Origin: an uncultured Pelagibacteraceae bacterium
GTDB taxonomy: Bacteria; Pseudomonadota; Alphaproteobacteria; Pelagibacterales; Pelagibacteraceae
Assembly (NCBI GenBank): GCA_902609065.1
Contig: CACLQJ010000003.1
Location: 1-49,174 of the forward strand
Direction of reading: 5' to 3'
DNA: 49,174 bases
Shown: piece by piece, positions 17,356 to 26,701 of the stretch
Position numbering within the stretch: the stretch's first letter is position 1
Layout: every line of letters begins with the position of its first letter
Notes under the pieces: generated by a model
What the model saw: only the letters and a program-made list of their open reading frames with translations
The model's database searches: none
What the model was told of the DNA's origin: nothing
Translations under genes and position numbers: made by a program

Positions 17356-19173
17356 ATGTGTGGAATAGTTGGAATAGTAAGTAACAAATCAGTCTCCTCA
17401 AGCATAATAAATGCGTTAAAAAAACTTGAGTATAGAGGTTATGACTCAGCTGGTATATCCACATTAAATAATGGATTTATTGATGAAAAGAAATGCTCTG
17501 GTAGAGTTGAAAATCTAGAAAAAATTTTATTTCAAAATCCTTCAGCAGGTGACCTAGGTATTGGTCATGTTCGTTGGGCTACTCACGGTGTGCCAAATCA
17601 AATTAACGCACATCCTCATTCTACTGATCAGGTTTCAGTTGTTCATAATGGAATAATTGAAAATTCAGATAAATTAAAAAGAGAATATGAAACAAAAGGA
17701 TACGTATTTAAATCCCAAACAGATACAGAAGTTATAACAATAATTCTTACGGATTTTTTAAAAACTGAAAATTTAGTCAATTGCATTTATAAAACTTTAA
17801 ATAAATTAGTAGGAAGTTTTGCATTAGGTGTTATTTTTAAAAAGTATGAGAATTTAGTAGTTGGCGCAAGAAGAGGAAGCCCTTTAGCAGTTGGATATGG
17901 ACATAATGAAAATTTCATAGGATCAGACTCTTATGCTTTAAAATCTATGACAAATAAAATTTCTTATTTAGATGATGGTGATTTTTGTTTTTTATCTAAA
18001 GAGAAGGTTGAATTTTATAATAGCGACAAAAAAAAAACTAATAAACAAGTTTTTGAGTTATCAAATGAAGAAAATTTTGCGGATAAAGGAGACTTTAAGG
18101 ATTTTATGTCAAAAGAAATTGATGAGCAGAATTTAACAACTAAAAAATGTTTAAATGAGTATTTAGACAAATCAAGAAACGAAATTAACATATATAATAT
18201 ACCAATAGGTCCCTCAAAAATTAATAAAATAAGGCTCATTGGATGTGGAACTGCCTACCACTCTTGCCTTATGGCTAAATATTGGATTGAAGAATTTACC
18301 TCAATTGATGTTGAGGCCGATATAGCATCTGAATTTAGGTACAGAAATGTTAAATTATGTAAAGATGATCTATATATCTTTGTTTCTCAATCTGGTGAGA
18401 CAGCAGACACCTACGCTGCTCTCGAAAAGTGTAAAAAAAATAACGTTAAGACATGTGGAATAGTTAATGTTGTCGAAAGCTCTATTGCAAGACTGTCAGA
18501 TTTTGTTTTACCAATTCATGCTGGCCCTGAAATAGGTGTAGCTTCAACCAAAGCATTTACAGGTCAAATGCTAGTTTTACTTTTATTAACCTTAAAAATA
18601 TCAAAAGAACGAAATGATCTAGATTCAAGTGAATATAAAAAATTAATCGATGATATTAAAAAAATACCCGATTTAATTAAAGAGACGTTATTAAAGCAAA
18701 AAGAAATTCAAGAAATCGCGAGAGATTTTATTAATGCTAAAGGTACAATGTATTTAGGTCGTGGATACTCTTATCCAATAGCTATGGAGGGGGCATTAAA
18801 ACTTAAAGAACTTTCTTATATTCATGCAGAAGGGTACGCTGCGGGAGAAATGAAACACGGACCACTAGCATTAATTGAGGATGGTATGCCCATAGTTGTC
18901 CTTGCTCCAAAAGATAGGTATTTTGAAAAAACTATATCCAACACTCAAGAAGTTATAGCTAGAGGTGGCAAAGTTTTAATGATTACAAATGATAAATCAA
19001 AAACTTTAAGTGAGAATATTAGATTTAAATTTGAACTACCTGATTTCCAATCTCATATTAGCGCATTTCTTCTGACTATACCCATTCAATTTTTAGCCTA
19101 TCATGTTGCATTATTAAAGAATTGTGACATCGATAAACCTAGAAATCTCGCCAAATCCGTAACAGTTGAATAA
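17356..19173 (+). CDS. glmS: Glutamine--fructose-6-phosphate aminotransferase (isomerizing)
   Basis: Makes glucosamine 6-phosphate, the first step to UDP-GlcNAc for peptidoglycan and lipopolysaccharide. 605 residues, normal length. N-terminal glutaminase domain begins MCGIVGIVSN with the nucleophile Cys after Met removal; LEYRGYDSAGIS, HVRWATHGVPNQINAHPH and VVHNGIIEN follow. Two SIS sugar-isomerase domains carry SQSGETADTYAAL and AYHSCLMAKYWIE, and the C-terminus ends DKPRNLAKSVTVE as in the family. Only 2 bp separate it from the acetyltransferase gene, leaving no room for a glmS ribozyme. Confidence 0.97.
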   Translation: MCGIVGIVSNKSVSSSIINALKKLEYRGYDSAGISTLNNGFIDEKKCSGRVENLEKILFQNPSAGDLGIGHVRWATHGVPNQINAHPHSTDQVSVVHNGIIENSDKLKREYETKGYVFKSQTDTEVITIILTDFLKTENLVNCIYKTLNKLVGSFALGVIFKKYENLVVGARRGSPLAVGYGHNENFIGSDSYALKSMTNKISYLDDGDFCFLSKEKVEFYNSDKKKTNKQVFELSNEENFADKGDFKDFMSKEIDEQNLTTKKCLNEYLDKSRNEINIYNIPIGPSKINKIRLIGCGTAYHSCLMAKYWIEEFTSIDVEADIASEFRYRNVKLCKDDLYIFVSQSGETADTYAALEKCKKNNVKTCGIVNVVESSIARLSDFVLPIHAGPEIGVASTKAFTGQMLVLLLLTLKISKERNDLDSSEYKKLIDDIKKIPDLIKETLLKQKEIQEIARDFINAKGTMYLGRGYSYPIAMEGALKLKELSYIHAEGYAAGEMKHGPLALIEDGMPIVVLAPKDRYFEKTISNTQEVIARGGKVLMITNDKSKTLSENIRFKFELPDFQSHISAFLLTIPIQFLAYHVALLKNCDIDKPRNLAKSVTVE

Positions 19174-19208
19174 AAGTTAATCTTTGATAAAACAATCTTC
19201 AGTTGAAT

Positions 19209-20588
19209 ATGAAAAATTGGAAAACAAATAGCTGGAAAAAATATCCTGTAAAACACATTCCTGATTACAAAGATGAAAAGGAACTAAATATGGTTTTAAA
19301 TAAATTAAAATCATCTCCACCCTTAGTCTTTGCAGGTGAAACTCGACATTTAAAAGACCAACTAGCTAGTGTTGTTGATGGAAAAGCTTTCTTACTACAA
19401 GGAGGGGATTGTGCTGAAAGTTTTGCAGAGTTTCATCCAGACAATATTAGAGATACCTTCAAGGTGATTTTGCAAATGTCTTTAGTGTTAACCTATTCAG
19501 CTTCTTTGCCAGTTGTGAAACTTGGAAGAATAGCAGGACAATTTTCAAAACCTAGAAGTGCACCAACAGAAAAACAAGGAAGCATAGAGCTTCCAAGTTA
19601 TTTAGGAGACAACATTAATAGTATAGAGTTTGATGAAAAATCAAGACAACCAGATCCTAAAAGATTATTCAGAGCATACTCTCAATCTGCATCAACTTTA
19701 AATTTGTTAAGGGCTTTCTCTAACGGTGGATTTGCTGATTTAAAAAAAGTTCACTTATGGAATTTAGGATACATAAAAACTAGTCCTCAAGCTAAAAAGT
19801 TTAAAGAATTAGAAGATAAAATTGCAGATGCCTTAGCGTTTATGGAAGCATGTGGTATTACACCTGAATTTAATAGAAGATTGTATACAGTTAACTTTTG
19901 GACTTCACATGAGGCTTTACATTTACCTTTTGAAGAAAGTATGACTAGGGTAGACTCTACCACTGGAGAATATCATGACACATCTGCGCATTTTGTTTGG
20001 ATAGGAGACAGAACAAGACAAATAGATGGTGGACACGTAGAGTTTTGTAGAGGAATTGAAAATCCAATAGGTATAAAATGTGGACCAACCTCAAAAGCTG
20101 ATGAGATAGCTAAAATTTGCGAAAAAATTAACCCCAATAACGAAAAAGGTAAAATTACACTAATATCTAGGTATGGTTATGACAAAGTAGCTAAATTTTT
20201 ACCCAAACTTATAAGAGGTATTAAAAAGGAGGGATTAAATGTAATTTGGTCATGTGATCCAATGCACGGTAATACATTAGTATCTACTACAGGTTTTAAG
20301 ACAAGACCATTTAACAATGTAGTAAATGAAGTTAAGAATGTGTTTGAAGTTCATCAAAGTGAAGGGTCATACGCGGGAGGTCTACACATAGAAATGACTG
20401 GACAGAATGTGACTGAATGTACCGGCGGAGCAAAAAATATATCAGACCAGGACTTATCAAGCAGATACCACACACATTGTGATCCAAGACTAAACGCGGA
20501 TCAAGCGTTGGAATTAGCATTTTTAATTTCAGATGAAATCAAAAAGAATTCAAATTACGCAAAGAATATTATTAAAGCGGCTTCTTAA
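19209..20588 (+). CDS. 3-deoxy-7-phosphoheptulonate synthase, class II
   Basis: First enzyme of the shikimate pathway, joining phosphoenolpyruvate and erythrose 4-phosphate. Class II (plant/actinobacterial type) is shown by LLQGGDCAESFAEF with the metal-binding cysteine, VVKLGRIAGQFSKPRSA, HFVWIGDRTRQIDGGHVEF, GIKCGPTSKADEI, IWSCDPMHGNT, and GGLHIEMTGQNVTECTGG. I take ATG 19209 (MKNWKTNSWKKYP) over the TTG two codons earlier; 459 residues is normal. It stands alone between glmS and nadE, with short gaps on both sides. Confidence 0.95.
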   Translation: MKNWKTNSWKKYPVKHIPDYKDEKELNMVLNKLKSSPPLVFAGETRHLKDQLASVVDGKAFLLQGGDCAESFAEFHPDNIRDTFKVILQMSLVLTYSASLPVVKLGRIAGQFSKPRSAPTEKQGSIELPSYLGDNINSIEFDEKSRQPDPKRLFRAYSQSASTLNLLRAFSNGGFADLKKVHLWNLGYIKTSPQAKKFKELEDKIADALAFMEACGITPEFNRRLYTVNFWTSHEALHLPFEESMTRVDSTTGEYHDTSAHFVWIGDRTRQIDGGHVEFCRGIENPIGIKCGPTSKADEIAKICEKINPNNEKGKITLISRYGYDKVAKFLPKLIRGIKKEGLNVIWSCDPMHGNTLVSTTGFKTRPFNNVVNEVKNVFEVHQSEGSYAGGLHIEMTGQNVTECTGGAKNISDQDLSSRYHTHCDPRLNADQALELAFLISDEIKKNSNYAKNIIKAAS

Positions 20589-20589
20589 G

Positions 20590-20612
20590 CCTAATTTAAA
20601 ATAATAATTAGG
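20590..20612 (+). terminator. Weak hairpin after DAHP synthase
   Basis: CCTAATT and AATTAGG form a perfect 7-bp stem around a 9-nt loop, beginning two bases after the stop codon. The T-rich tract that defines an intrinsic terminator is not obvious after the stem, so this may only protect the 3' end of the message. Confidence 0.35.
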
Positions 20613-20661
20613 TATGACTATTATTCTATACAATATTAATAAAAAGTGACTATATTTTAAC

Positions 20662-22320
20662 ATGGACAAAAAAATCAAAATTGCTCTTGCACAATTAAAT
20701 CCTTTAGTAGGAGATGTTACTGGCAATGTAGATAAATTAATTACTATTAGATCAGGCTTAAATGAAGATGTAGATATTTTAGTTGCTCCAGAGCTATATG
20801 TATCAGGCTATCCAATTGATGACTTAGTTTTAAGAGAAGATTTTTTAACTTTAGTTGAAACAGAAATTAATAAACTTAAGGAAAGTACAAAAGATAAAAA
20901 ATCAGCTATAATTGTTGGCGCACCAAGAAAAGACAATAAAAGCATTAAAAATTCAGTTTTTGTAATAGAAAATGGAGAAATCACCTCAATTAAGGATAAA
21001 TATGAACTTCCGAATACCGGGGTTTTTGATGAACAAAGAATATTTAAGCAGGGACCATTAGAAGATTGCGTAGTTATTAAAGGTGTAAAATTCGGTTTAC
21101 CAATCTGTGAAGATATATGGGAAAAAACTGTTTTAGAAAAATTATCTAAGTCAGGGGCTGAAATAATAATTTCAATTAATGCATCCCCATTTACAGTTTC
21201 TAAAAACGACGAAAGAGAAAAAATTACATCACAGAGAGTAAACGAAACGAAGTTGCCAATAGTATACTTAAACAGAACTGGAGGACAAGATGAACTTATT
21301 TTTGATGGATCATCCTTTGCATTAAATCATGATGGAAAAAAGTTTTACAGCTCCTCAGAATTTAAAGAAGAAACCTCAGAAATTAATTTTCAAAAGACCA
21401 ATGGTAAGTGGTTAGGAAGCGGAAATATAAATGATAGCTCATCATCTTCGGAAAGATTATACAAAGCCTTAGTTCTTGGATTAAGAGATTATGTAAATAA
21501 TAACAAATTTCCTGGTGTTGTTCTTGGATTGTCTGGAGGTGTAGATTCTGCTCTAGTGGCAGCGGTTGCAACGGACGCTTTTGGATCAGAGTTAGTTCAA
21601 GCAATAATGTTACCAAGTCCATTTACAGGTGATGAAAGTTTAAATGATGCCAAAGATGCAGCTAAATTATTGAATATAAAATATTCTAATTTGAAAATAA
21701 GTGAGGCGATGAAAACTGTAGAAAATATTTTAGGCAATTTTAACGGACCAGTTTTTCAACCAGGTATTACAGAGGAAAATATTCAATCTAGATTAAGAGG
21801 TTTGTTATTGATGGCTTTGTCGAATAGATATGGATATATGGTGCTCGCCACTGGCAATAAATCCGAATATGCAGTCGGATACTCCACTTTATATGGTGAT
21901 ATGTGTGGAGGATATGCACCAATAAAAGACGTATGGAAGACAGATGTATTTAAACTTTGTAACTGGAGAAATAATAATTACTCAAATTTATTTAAAGGTC
22001 CAAAAAGTATAGTAATCCCTGAAAATATAATTAAAAAAGCTCCAACAGCTGAATTAAGAGATAATCAAAAAGATACTGATAGCTTACCTGAATATAATAT
22101 TTTAGATGAGATTTTAAAAAGTCTTGTAGAAGACGAAATCTCTGTAGAAAAAATTGTTGCAAAAGGATTTGATAGGCAAGTTGTTGAGAGAACTGCACAA
22201 TTATTAGCTAGATCAGAATATAAAAGATTTCAAGCAGCTCCAGGACCCAAAGTCACAAATAAAGCTTTTGGTAGAGATAGAAGATTTCCGCTTACAAGTG
22301 GATTTAGAAATTGGAACTAA
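20662..22320 (+). CDS. nadE: Glutamine-dependent NAD+ synthetase
   Basis: Two-domain enzyme of 552 residues making NAD from deamido-NAD. The N-terminal nitrilase-like amidase has the Glu of LVAPELYVSGYPIDD, the Lys of KDKYELPNTGVFDE and the Cys of FGLPICEDIWE. The C-terminal synthetase has the ATP-pyrophosphatase P-loop VVLGLSGGVDSALVAAVATD and LATGNKSEYAVGYSTLYGD. It is the first gene of a coupled run nadE-cysS-cimA-trmJ; its stop shares one base with the cysS ATG. Confidence 0.96.
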   Translation: MDKKIKIALAQLNPLVGDVTGNVDKLITIRSGLNEDVDILVAPELYVSGYPIDDLVLREDFLTLVETEINKLKESTKDKKSAIIVGAPRKDNKSIKNSVFVIENGEITSIKDKYELPNTGVFDEQRIFKQGPLEDCVVIKGVKFGLPICEDIWEKTVLEKLSKSGAEIIISINASPFTVSKNDEREKITSQRVNETKLPIVYLNRTGGQDELIFDGSSFALNHDGKKFYSSSEFKEETSEINFQKTNGKWLGSGNINDSSSSSERLYKALVLGLRDYVNNNKFPGVVLGLSGGVDSALVAAVATDAFGSELVQAIMLPSPFTGDESLNDAKDAAKLLNIKYSNLKISEAMKTVENILGNFNGPVFQPGITEENIQSRLRGLLLMALSNRYGYMVLATGNKSEYAVGYSTLYGDMCGGYAPIKDVWKTDVFKLCNWRNNNYSNLFKGPKSIVIPENIIKKAPTAELRDNQKDTDSLPEYNILDEILKSLVEDEISVEKIVAKGFDRQVVERTAQLLARSEYKRFQAAPGPKVTNKAFGRDRRFPLTSGFRNWN

Positions 22321-23678
22321 TGAATAGAGATATACATTTATCAAATAGTCTTGGAAATAAAAAAGAAAGATTTGAGCCTTTAGATAAAAATAATATTGGA
22401 ATGTATGTTTGTGGACCAACTGTTTATGACGATCCACACATCGGAAACGCAAGACCTATAGTGGTTTTTGATATTTTATTTAAAGTACTTAAGTGCAAAT
22501 ATGGAAAGAAATTTGTGACTTATGTAAGAAATATTACTGACATAGATGATAAAATTATTAATTCATCTAAAGAAAAAAATATTTCAATTTCAAAACTAAC
22601 ACAAAAAATTACAAAAACTTTTCATGATGATTGTGATTATTTAAATTGTGAAAAACCTAATTACGAACCAAAAGCAACTGAAAACATAAATCAAATGATT
22701 GAAATGATTAAAGAATTAATCAGTAAAGACTATGCATACGAAAGCGAAAATCATGTTTATTTTAAAGTTAAAAACTTTAAAGATTATGGAAAGTTATCGA
22801 ATAAAAAACTTGAGGATTTAATTGCGGGTTCTCGTGTAGATATATCAAAGAATAAAAGCGACCCTGAGGACTTTGTTTTATGGAAACCATCTAGCGAGGA
22901 TGAACCATCTTGGCCATCACCGTGGGGAAAGGGAAGACCTGGATGGCATTTAGAATGCTCTGTAATGTCAAAAAAATATTTAGGAGATAACTTTGATATT
23001 CATGGAGGAGGGAGAGATCTAATTTTTCCTCATCACGAAAATGAAATAGCACAGTCAGTATGTGCAAATAACAAAAACTTTGCGAATTATTGGGTTCATA
23101 ACGGATTTATAACTATCTCAAAAGAAAAAATGTCTAAGTCACAGGGAAACACTCTTAAAATAAATAGTTTTAAACACAAATATAATGGCCAGGTTTTAAG
23201 ATTAGCATTAATCAGTTCTCATTATAAACAGCCTTTAGACTGGAACGACAAGCTTATGGACGAATGTTACAGAACTCTAGACAAATGGTATTCCTGTTAT
23301 TTAAAATTAAATAAGAAAGTTTCAATTGATGATGAGGATCTAATGCCTCTATATGATGATTTGAATACACCAGGATATATTTCCGTACTTCATAAACTTT
23401 TTGATAATGCAAAAAGTGGAAATGATCAGGATAAAGAAAAATTTAATGCTGCATGTAATTTTATTGGGCTTTTAAGTCAATCTAAAGAGGATTGGCTATC
23501 ATTTAAAAAAAATAAAATAGAAATTTCAGAAAAAGAAATAATTTCAATGATTGATCAAAGAAACGACGCGAGAGATAATAAAAATTACGATTTAGCTGAT
23601 AAAATTAGAAATGAGCTTTTAGACAAAGGTGTTTTAATTGAAGACAAAGATGGTAAAACAACTTGGAAAATAAAATGA
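22320..23678 (+). CDS. cysS: Cysteinyl-tRNA synthetase
   Basis: Charges tRNA-Cys. Class I signature YVCGPTVYDDPHIGNARP (HIGN variant of HIGH plus a zinc cysteine) and KEKMSKSQGNTLK (KMSKS loop) are present, as are other zinc ligands in HLECSVMSKKYLG and FPHHENEIAQS. The ORF track begins at a TTG at 22311; I prefer ATG 22320, which overlaps the nadE stop by one base and gives 452 residues. The C-terminal helical domain (RNDARDNKNYDLADKIRNEL) is complete. Its stop overlaps the cimA ATG by four bases. Confidence 0.95.
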   Translation: MNRDIHLSNSLGNKKERFEPLDKNNIGMYVCGPTVYDDPHIGNARPIVVFDILFKVLKCKYGKKFVTYVRNITDIDDKIINSSKEKNISISKLTQKITKTFHDDCDYLNCEKPNYEPKATENINQMIEMIKELISKDYAYESENHVYFKVKNFKDYGKLSNKKLEDLIAGSRVDISKNKSDPEDFVLWKPSSEDEPSWPSPWGKGRPGWHLECSVMSKKYLGDNFDIHGGGRDLIFPHHENEIAQSVCANNKNFANYWVHNGFITISKEKMSKSQGNTLKINSFKHKYNGQVLRLALISSHYKQPLDWNDKLMDECYRTLDKWYSCYLKLNKKVSIDDEDLMPLYDDLNTPGYISVLHKLFDNAKSGNDQDKEKFNAACNFIGLLSQSKEDWLSFKKNKIEISEKEIISMIDQRNDARDNKNYDLADKIRNELLDKGVLIEDKDGKTTWKIK

Positions 23679-25276
23679 GCAAAGAAAGACTATACATATT
23701 TGATACTACTTTAAGAGATGGTGCACAAACACAAGGAGTGCATTTTTCAATCGACGAGAAAACTAAAATAGCTCACGCACTGGATAATTTAGGTGTTGAT
23801 TATATTGAAGGAGGTTGGCCAGGAGCAAATCCTTCAGATACTGAGTTTTTTCAAAAAGACCTAAATCTTAAAAACTCTACATTCACAGCATTTGGAATGA
23901 CAAAAAAAACAGGAAGAAGTGCTGAAAATGATCCTGGCCTATCTGCAATTTTGAATTCTAATACAAATGCAGTCTGTCTTGTTGGAAAGTCATGGGATTT
24001 TCATGTTGATGTTGCTTTGGGAATTTCTAATGAGGAAAATTTAGATAATATTAAAGAAACAACAAAACATTTTGTTAAAAATAATAAAGAATTTATGTTT
24101 GATGCTGAACATTTTTTTGATGGTTATAAATCTAACTCAAAATATGCTTTAGAATGTATTAAGGCTGCATATGATAATGGAGCAAAATGGATTATTCTAT
24201 GTGATACAAATGGAGGAACTTTGCCTCATGAAGTCAGTGAAATTGTTAAAGATGTAACAAAACATATCCCAGGTAATAATATCGGAATTCATGCACACAA
24301 TGATACTGGAAATGCAGTTGCTAACTCTATTGCGGCAGTAATGTCCGGAGCAAGACAGATTCAAGGTACAATTAATGGACTTGGGGAAAGGTGTGGAAAT
24401 GCTAATCTGATGTCATTAATACCAACTTTTCATTTAAAAAAAGAGTTTTCAGATAAATTTGAAATTAATATTAAAGATAAAAATATTAAACATATTACAC
24501 AATGCTCAAGGTTACTTGATGAAATATTAAATAGAAAACCAAATAAACATTTACCTTATGTGGGTGCAGCAGCATTTTCACACAAAGGTGGATTACATGT
24601 TTCTGCAGTTCAAAAAGATCCCAAAACATACGAACATATTAATCCTGAAGACGTTGGTAATAATAGAAATATTGTTGTTTCAGATCAATCTGGAAGATCG
24701 AACATAATGTCTAGATTAAAAACAATTGGTATAGAAATTTCAGAAGATGACCCAAAAATCAAAAAGCTTTTAGAGGAAGTAAAAGACAGGGAATTTATAG
24801 GTTACAGTTATGATGGTGCAGATGCATCTTTTGAATTATTGGCAAGAAGAATAATTGCAGAAATACCCCGATATATATCAATTAAAGAATACGATGTATC
24901 AGTAACAAAAAATAATTTAGATAAAATAGTATCGAAAGCAAGAGCAAAACTTGAAGTTGATGGAGAAAAAATTGTCTGCGAGGGTGAGGGCAATGGTCCT
25001 GTTCATGCATTAGATAATGCAATTAGAAACAATGTAGATAAATTAGAAAAATATTCAAAATATTTAAAAGATTTAAAACTTGTCGATTACAAAGTTAGAA
25101 TATTAAATACTGGTACTGAAGCCGTCACAAGAGTATCAATTGAAAGCACAGACTCTAAAGGAAAGAACTGGTTTACAATAGGTGTTTCGGCAAATATTAT
25201 TGAAGCATCATTTAGGGCGCTAATAGACAGCTTAGATTATAAATTATTTAAAGATAATGCTCCTGCGAGCAATTAA
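23675..25276 (+). CDS. cimA: Citramalate synthase
   Basis: Condenses pyruvate and acetyl-CoA to (R)-citramalate, giving 2-oxobutyrate for isoleucine without threonine. HMGL-like TIM barrel with FDTTLRDGAQTQGVHFSID at the start, YIEGGWPGANPSD, LCDTNGGTLPHEV, and the metal-binding HAHNDTGNAVANS. GLGERCGNANLMSL and AFSHKGGLHVSAV follow, and the last 150 residues form the LeuA-type regulatory dimer domain that binds the end product. ATG 23675 (ATGA overlap with cysS) chosen over the upstream TTG; 533 residues. Homocitrate or 2-isopropylmalate synthase is less likely given GGWPGANP. Confidence 0.9.
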   Translation: MSKERLYIFDTTLRDGAQTQGVHFSIDEKTKIAHALDNLGVDYIEGGWPGANPSDTEFFQKDLNLKNSTFTAFGMTKKTGRSAENDPGLSAILNSNTNAVCLVGKSWDFHVDVALGISNEENLDNIKETTKHFVKNNKEFMFDAEHFFDGYKSNSKYALECIKAAYDNGAKWIILCDTNGGTLPHEVSEIVKDVTKHIPGNNIGIHAHNDTGNAVANSIAAVMSGARQIQGTINGLGERCGNANLMSLIPTFHLKKEFSDKFEINIKDKNIKHITQCSRLLDEILNRKPNKHLPYVGAAAFSHKGGLHVSAVQKDPKTYEHINPEDVGNNRNIVVSDQSGRSNIMSRLKTIGIEISEDDPKIKKLLEEVKDREFIGYSYDGADASFELLARRIIAEIPRYISIKEYDVSVTKNNLDKIVSKARAKLEVDGEKIVCEGEGNGPVHALDNAIRNNVDKLEKYSKYLKDLKLVDYKVRILNTGTEAVTRVSIESTDSKGKNWFTIGVSANIIEASFRALIDSLDYKLFKDNAPASN

Positions 25277-25989
25277 TGTCATTTAATAATATTTATTTTA
25301 TTTTAAATAAACCCCAATTATCAGAAAACATAGGCGCTTGTGCAAGAGCTATGAAGAATTTTAATTTTTCTAAGCTAGTTGTCATAAATCCGAAAACCAG
25401 TTTTCCAAATGATAAAATTTATGCAACATCTGTAGGAGCTAAGGATATAATACAACAAGCAAAAGTTTATGATAAGTTTGAAGATAGTCTCTCAAATTTT
25501 GATTATTTGATAGCAACATCTGCAAGATTCAGAAATAAAAATATAAAACATATAAATTTAAGTGAATTGAAAAAAATAAAATTTAATAAAAAAATAGGAT
25601 TTATTTTTGGTTCAGAGGCGTCTGGACTGTCCAATAACGAAATAAGTTATGCAAATTGTACCATGAATATTCCCTCAAACAATAATTTTAAATCGCTAAA
25701 TCTATCACACAGTTTAATTTTGGTATGTCACAATTTATTCAATTTAATAAATAAAAAAAATACTACATATGAAAAATCAAATAAAATTAAAAACGCTTCA
25801 AAAAAACAAATTAAAGTGATGATGGATCTGTGTATTAATAATTTAAATAAAAAGAACTTTTTTACTCCAAAAGAAAAAAAAGCAATTATGTTAGAGAATT
25901 TAAGAAACATTTTTTACAGATCTGATCTTTCTGAAAAAGAAACTCGCATTTTATCGAGTGTATTTGCAACTTTATCTAAAAAAGGTTAA
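25276..25989 (+). CDS. trmJ: TrmJ-like tRNA 2'-O-methyltransferase (SpoU family)
   Basis: SPOUT-fold methyltransferase of 237 residues, most like TrmJ, which methylates the ribose of nucleotide 32 in tRNA. The three SpoU motifs are visible: LSENIGACARAMKNF, IGFIFGSEASGLSNNE and MNIPSNNNFKSLNLSHS. The C-terminal extension with many Lys and Asn residues is the TrmJ-type dimer or tRNA-binding tail. ATG shares a base with the cimA stop codon. It is followed directly by the rpsD promoter. Target site is inferred from family only. Confidence 0.87.
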   Translation: MSFNNIYFILNKPQLSENIGACARAMKNFNFSKLVVINPKTSFPNDKIYATSVGAKDIIQQAKVYDKFEDSLSNFDYLIATSARFRNKNIKHINLSELKKIKFNKKIGFIFGSEASGLSNNEISYANCTMNIPSNNNFKSLNLSHSLILVCHNLFNLINKKNTTYEKSNKIKNASKKQIKVMMDLCINNLNKKNFFTPKEKKAIMLENLRNIFYRSDLSEKETRILSSVFATLSKKG

Positions 25990-26017
25990 TTGACAAATTT
26001 ATGCTTAAGTTTATAAG
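25990..26017 (+). promoter_or_regulatory. Sigma-70-type promoter for rpsD
   Basis: A consensus -35 hexamer TTGACA (25990-25995) begins just after the trmJ stop. After a 16-bp spacer comes TATAAG (26012-26017), one mismatch from the -10 consensus. Transcription would begin near 26024, only about six bases before the rpsD ATG. Confidence 0.6.
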
Positions 26018-26029
26018 ACCGATTACTAA

Positions 26030-26647
26030 ATGACAAAAAGATTAAAATCTAAACACAAAGTTGACAGAAGACTCAAAGTTAACTTATGGGGAAGACCAAA
26101 AAGCCCTTTTAATACAAGAGCATATCCTCCTGGCCAACATGGACAAGCAAGGAGCTCCAAACCTTCTGATTTTGGTGTTCAGCTACAAGCAAAACAAAAA
26201 CTTAAATCATATTATGGCAATATGAATGAGAGACAATTTAGAAATGCTTATAAAAAAGCTATAATGAAAAAAGGTGATACTGCCGAAAATCTAATAGGAT
26301 TATTGGAGAGAAGACTTGATGCGGTTATTTACAGATCAAAATTTTCAAATACAATATTTTCATCAAGACAATTAATTAACCATGGTCATATCAAAGTTAA
26401 TGGAAAAAAAGTTAATATATCAAGTTTTCAAGTAAAAGCAGAGGATAGTATTGAAATTAGAGATAAATCAAAACAATTAGCTATCGTGGATATAGCTATG
26501 GCTAATAAAGAGAGAGATGTACCAGAATATTTACAGGTAGATGAAAAAAACAAAAAAGTTAAATTTGTTAGAATTCCAAAATTTGAAGAAGTTCCATACC
26601 CAGTAACAATGGAACCTAATTTAGTTATCGAATATTATTCTAGATAA
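26030..26647 (+). CDS. rpsD: 30S ribosomal protein S4
   Basis: Primary 16S rRNA-binding protein of the small subunit body and an assembly and fidelity factor. 205 residues, normal length. N-terminus [20 protein letters not shown] is the alphaproteobacterial form without zinc cysteines; [20 protein letters not shown] follows, then the S4 RNA-binding domain with [12 protein letters not shown] and [19 protein letters not shown]-terminus ends [16 protein letters not shown]. No Shine-Dalgarno sequence precedes the ATG. A decayed copy of its last 54 bp lies at 29159-29212. Confidence 0.97.
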   Translation: MTKRLKSKHKVDRRLKVNLWGRPKSPFNTRAYPPGQHGQARSSKPSDFGVQLQAKQKLKSYYGNMNERQFRNAYKKAIMKKGDTAENLIGLLERRLDAVIYRSKFSNTIFSSRQLINHGHIKVNGKKVNISSFQVKAEDSIEIRDKSKQLAIVDIAMANKERDVPEYLQVDEKNKKVKFVRIPKFEEVPYPVTMEPNLVIEYYSR

Positions 26648-26701
26648 TCTAAAATGTGCTATTATTGCACTGTTAATATCAAAATTTTAAAATGAGGTTA
26701 G

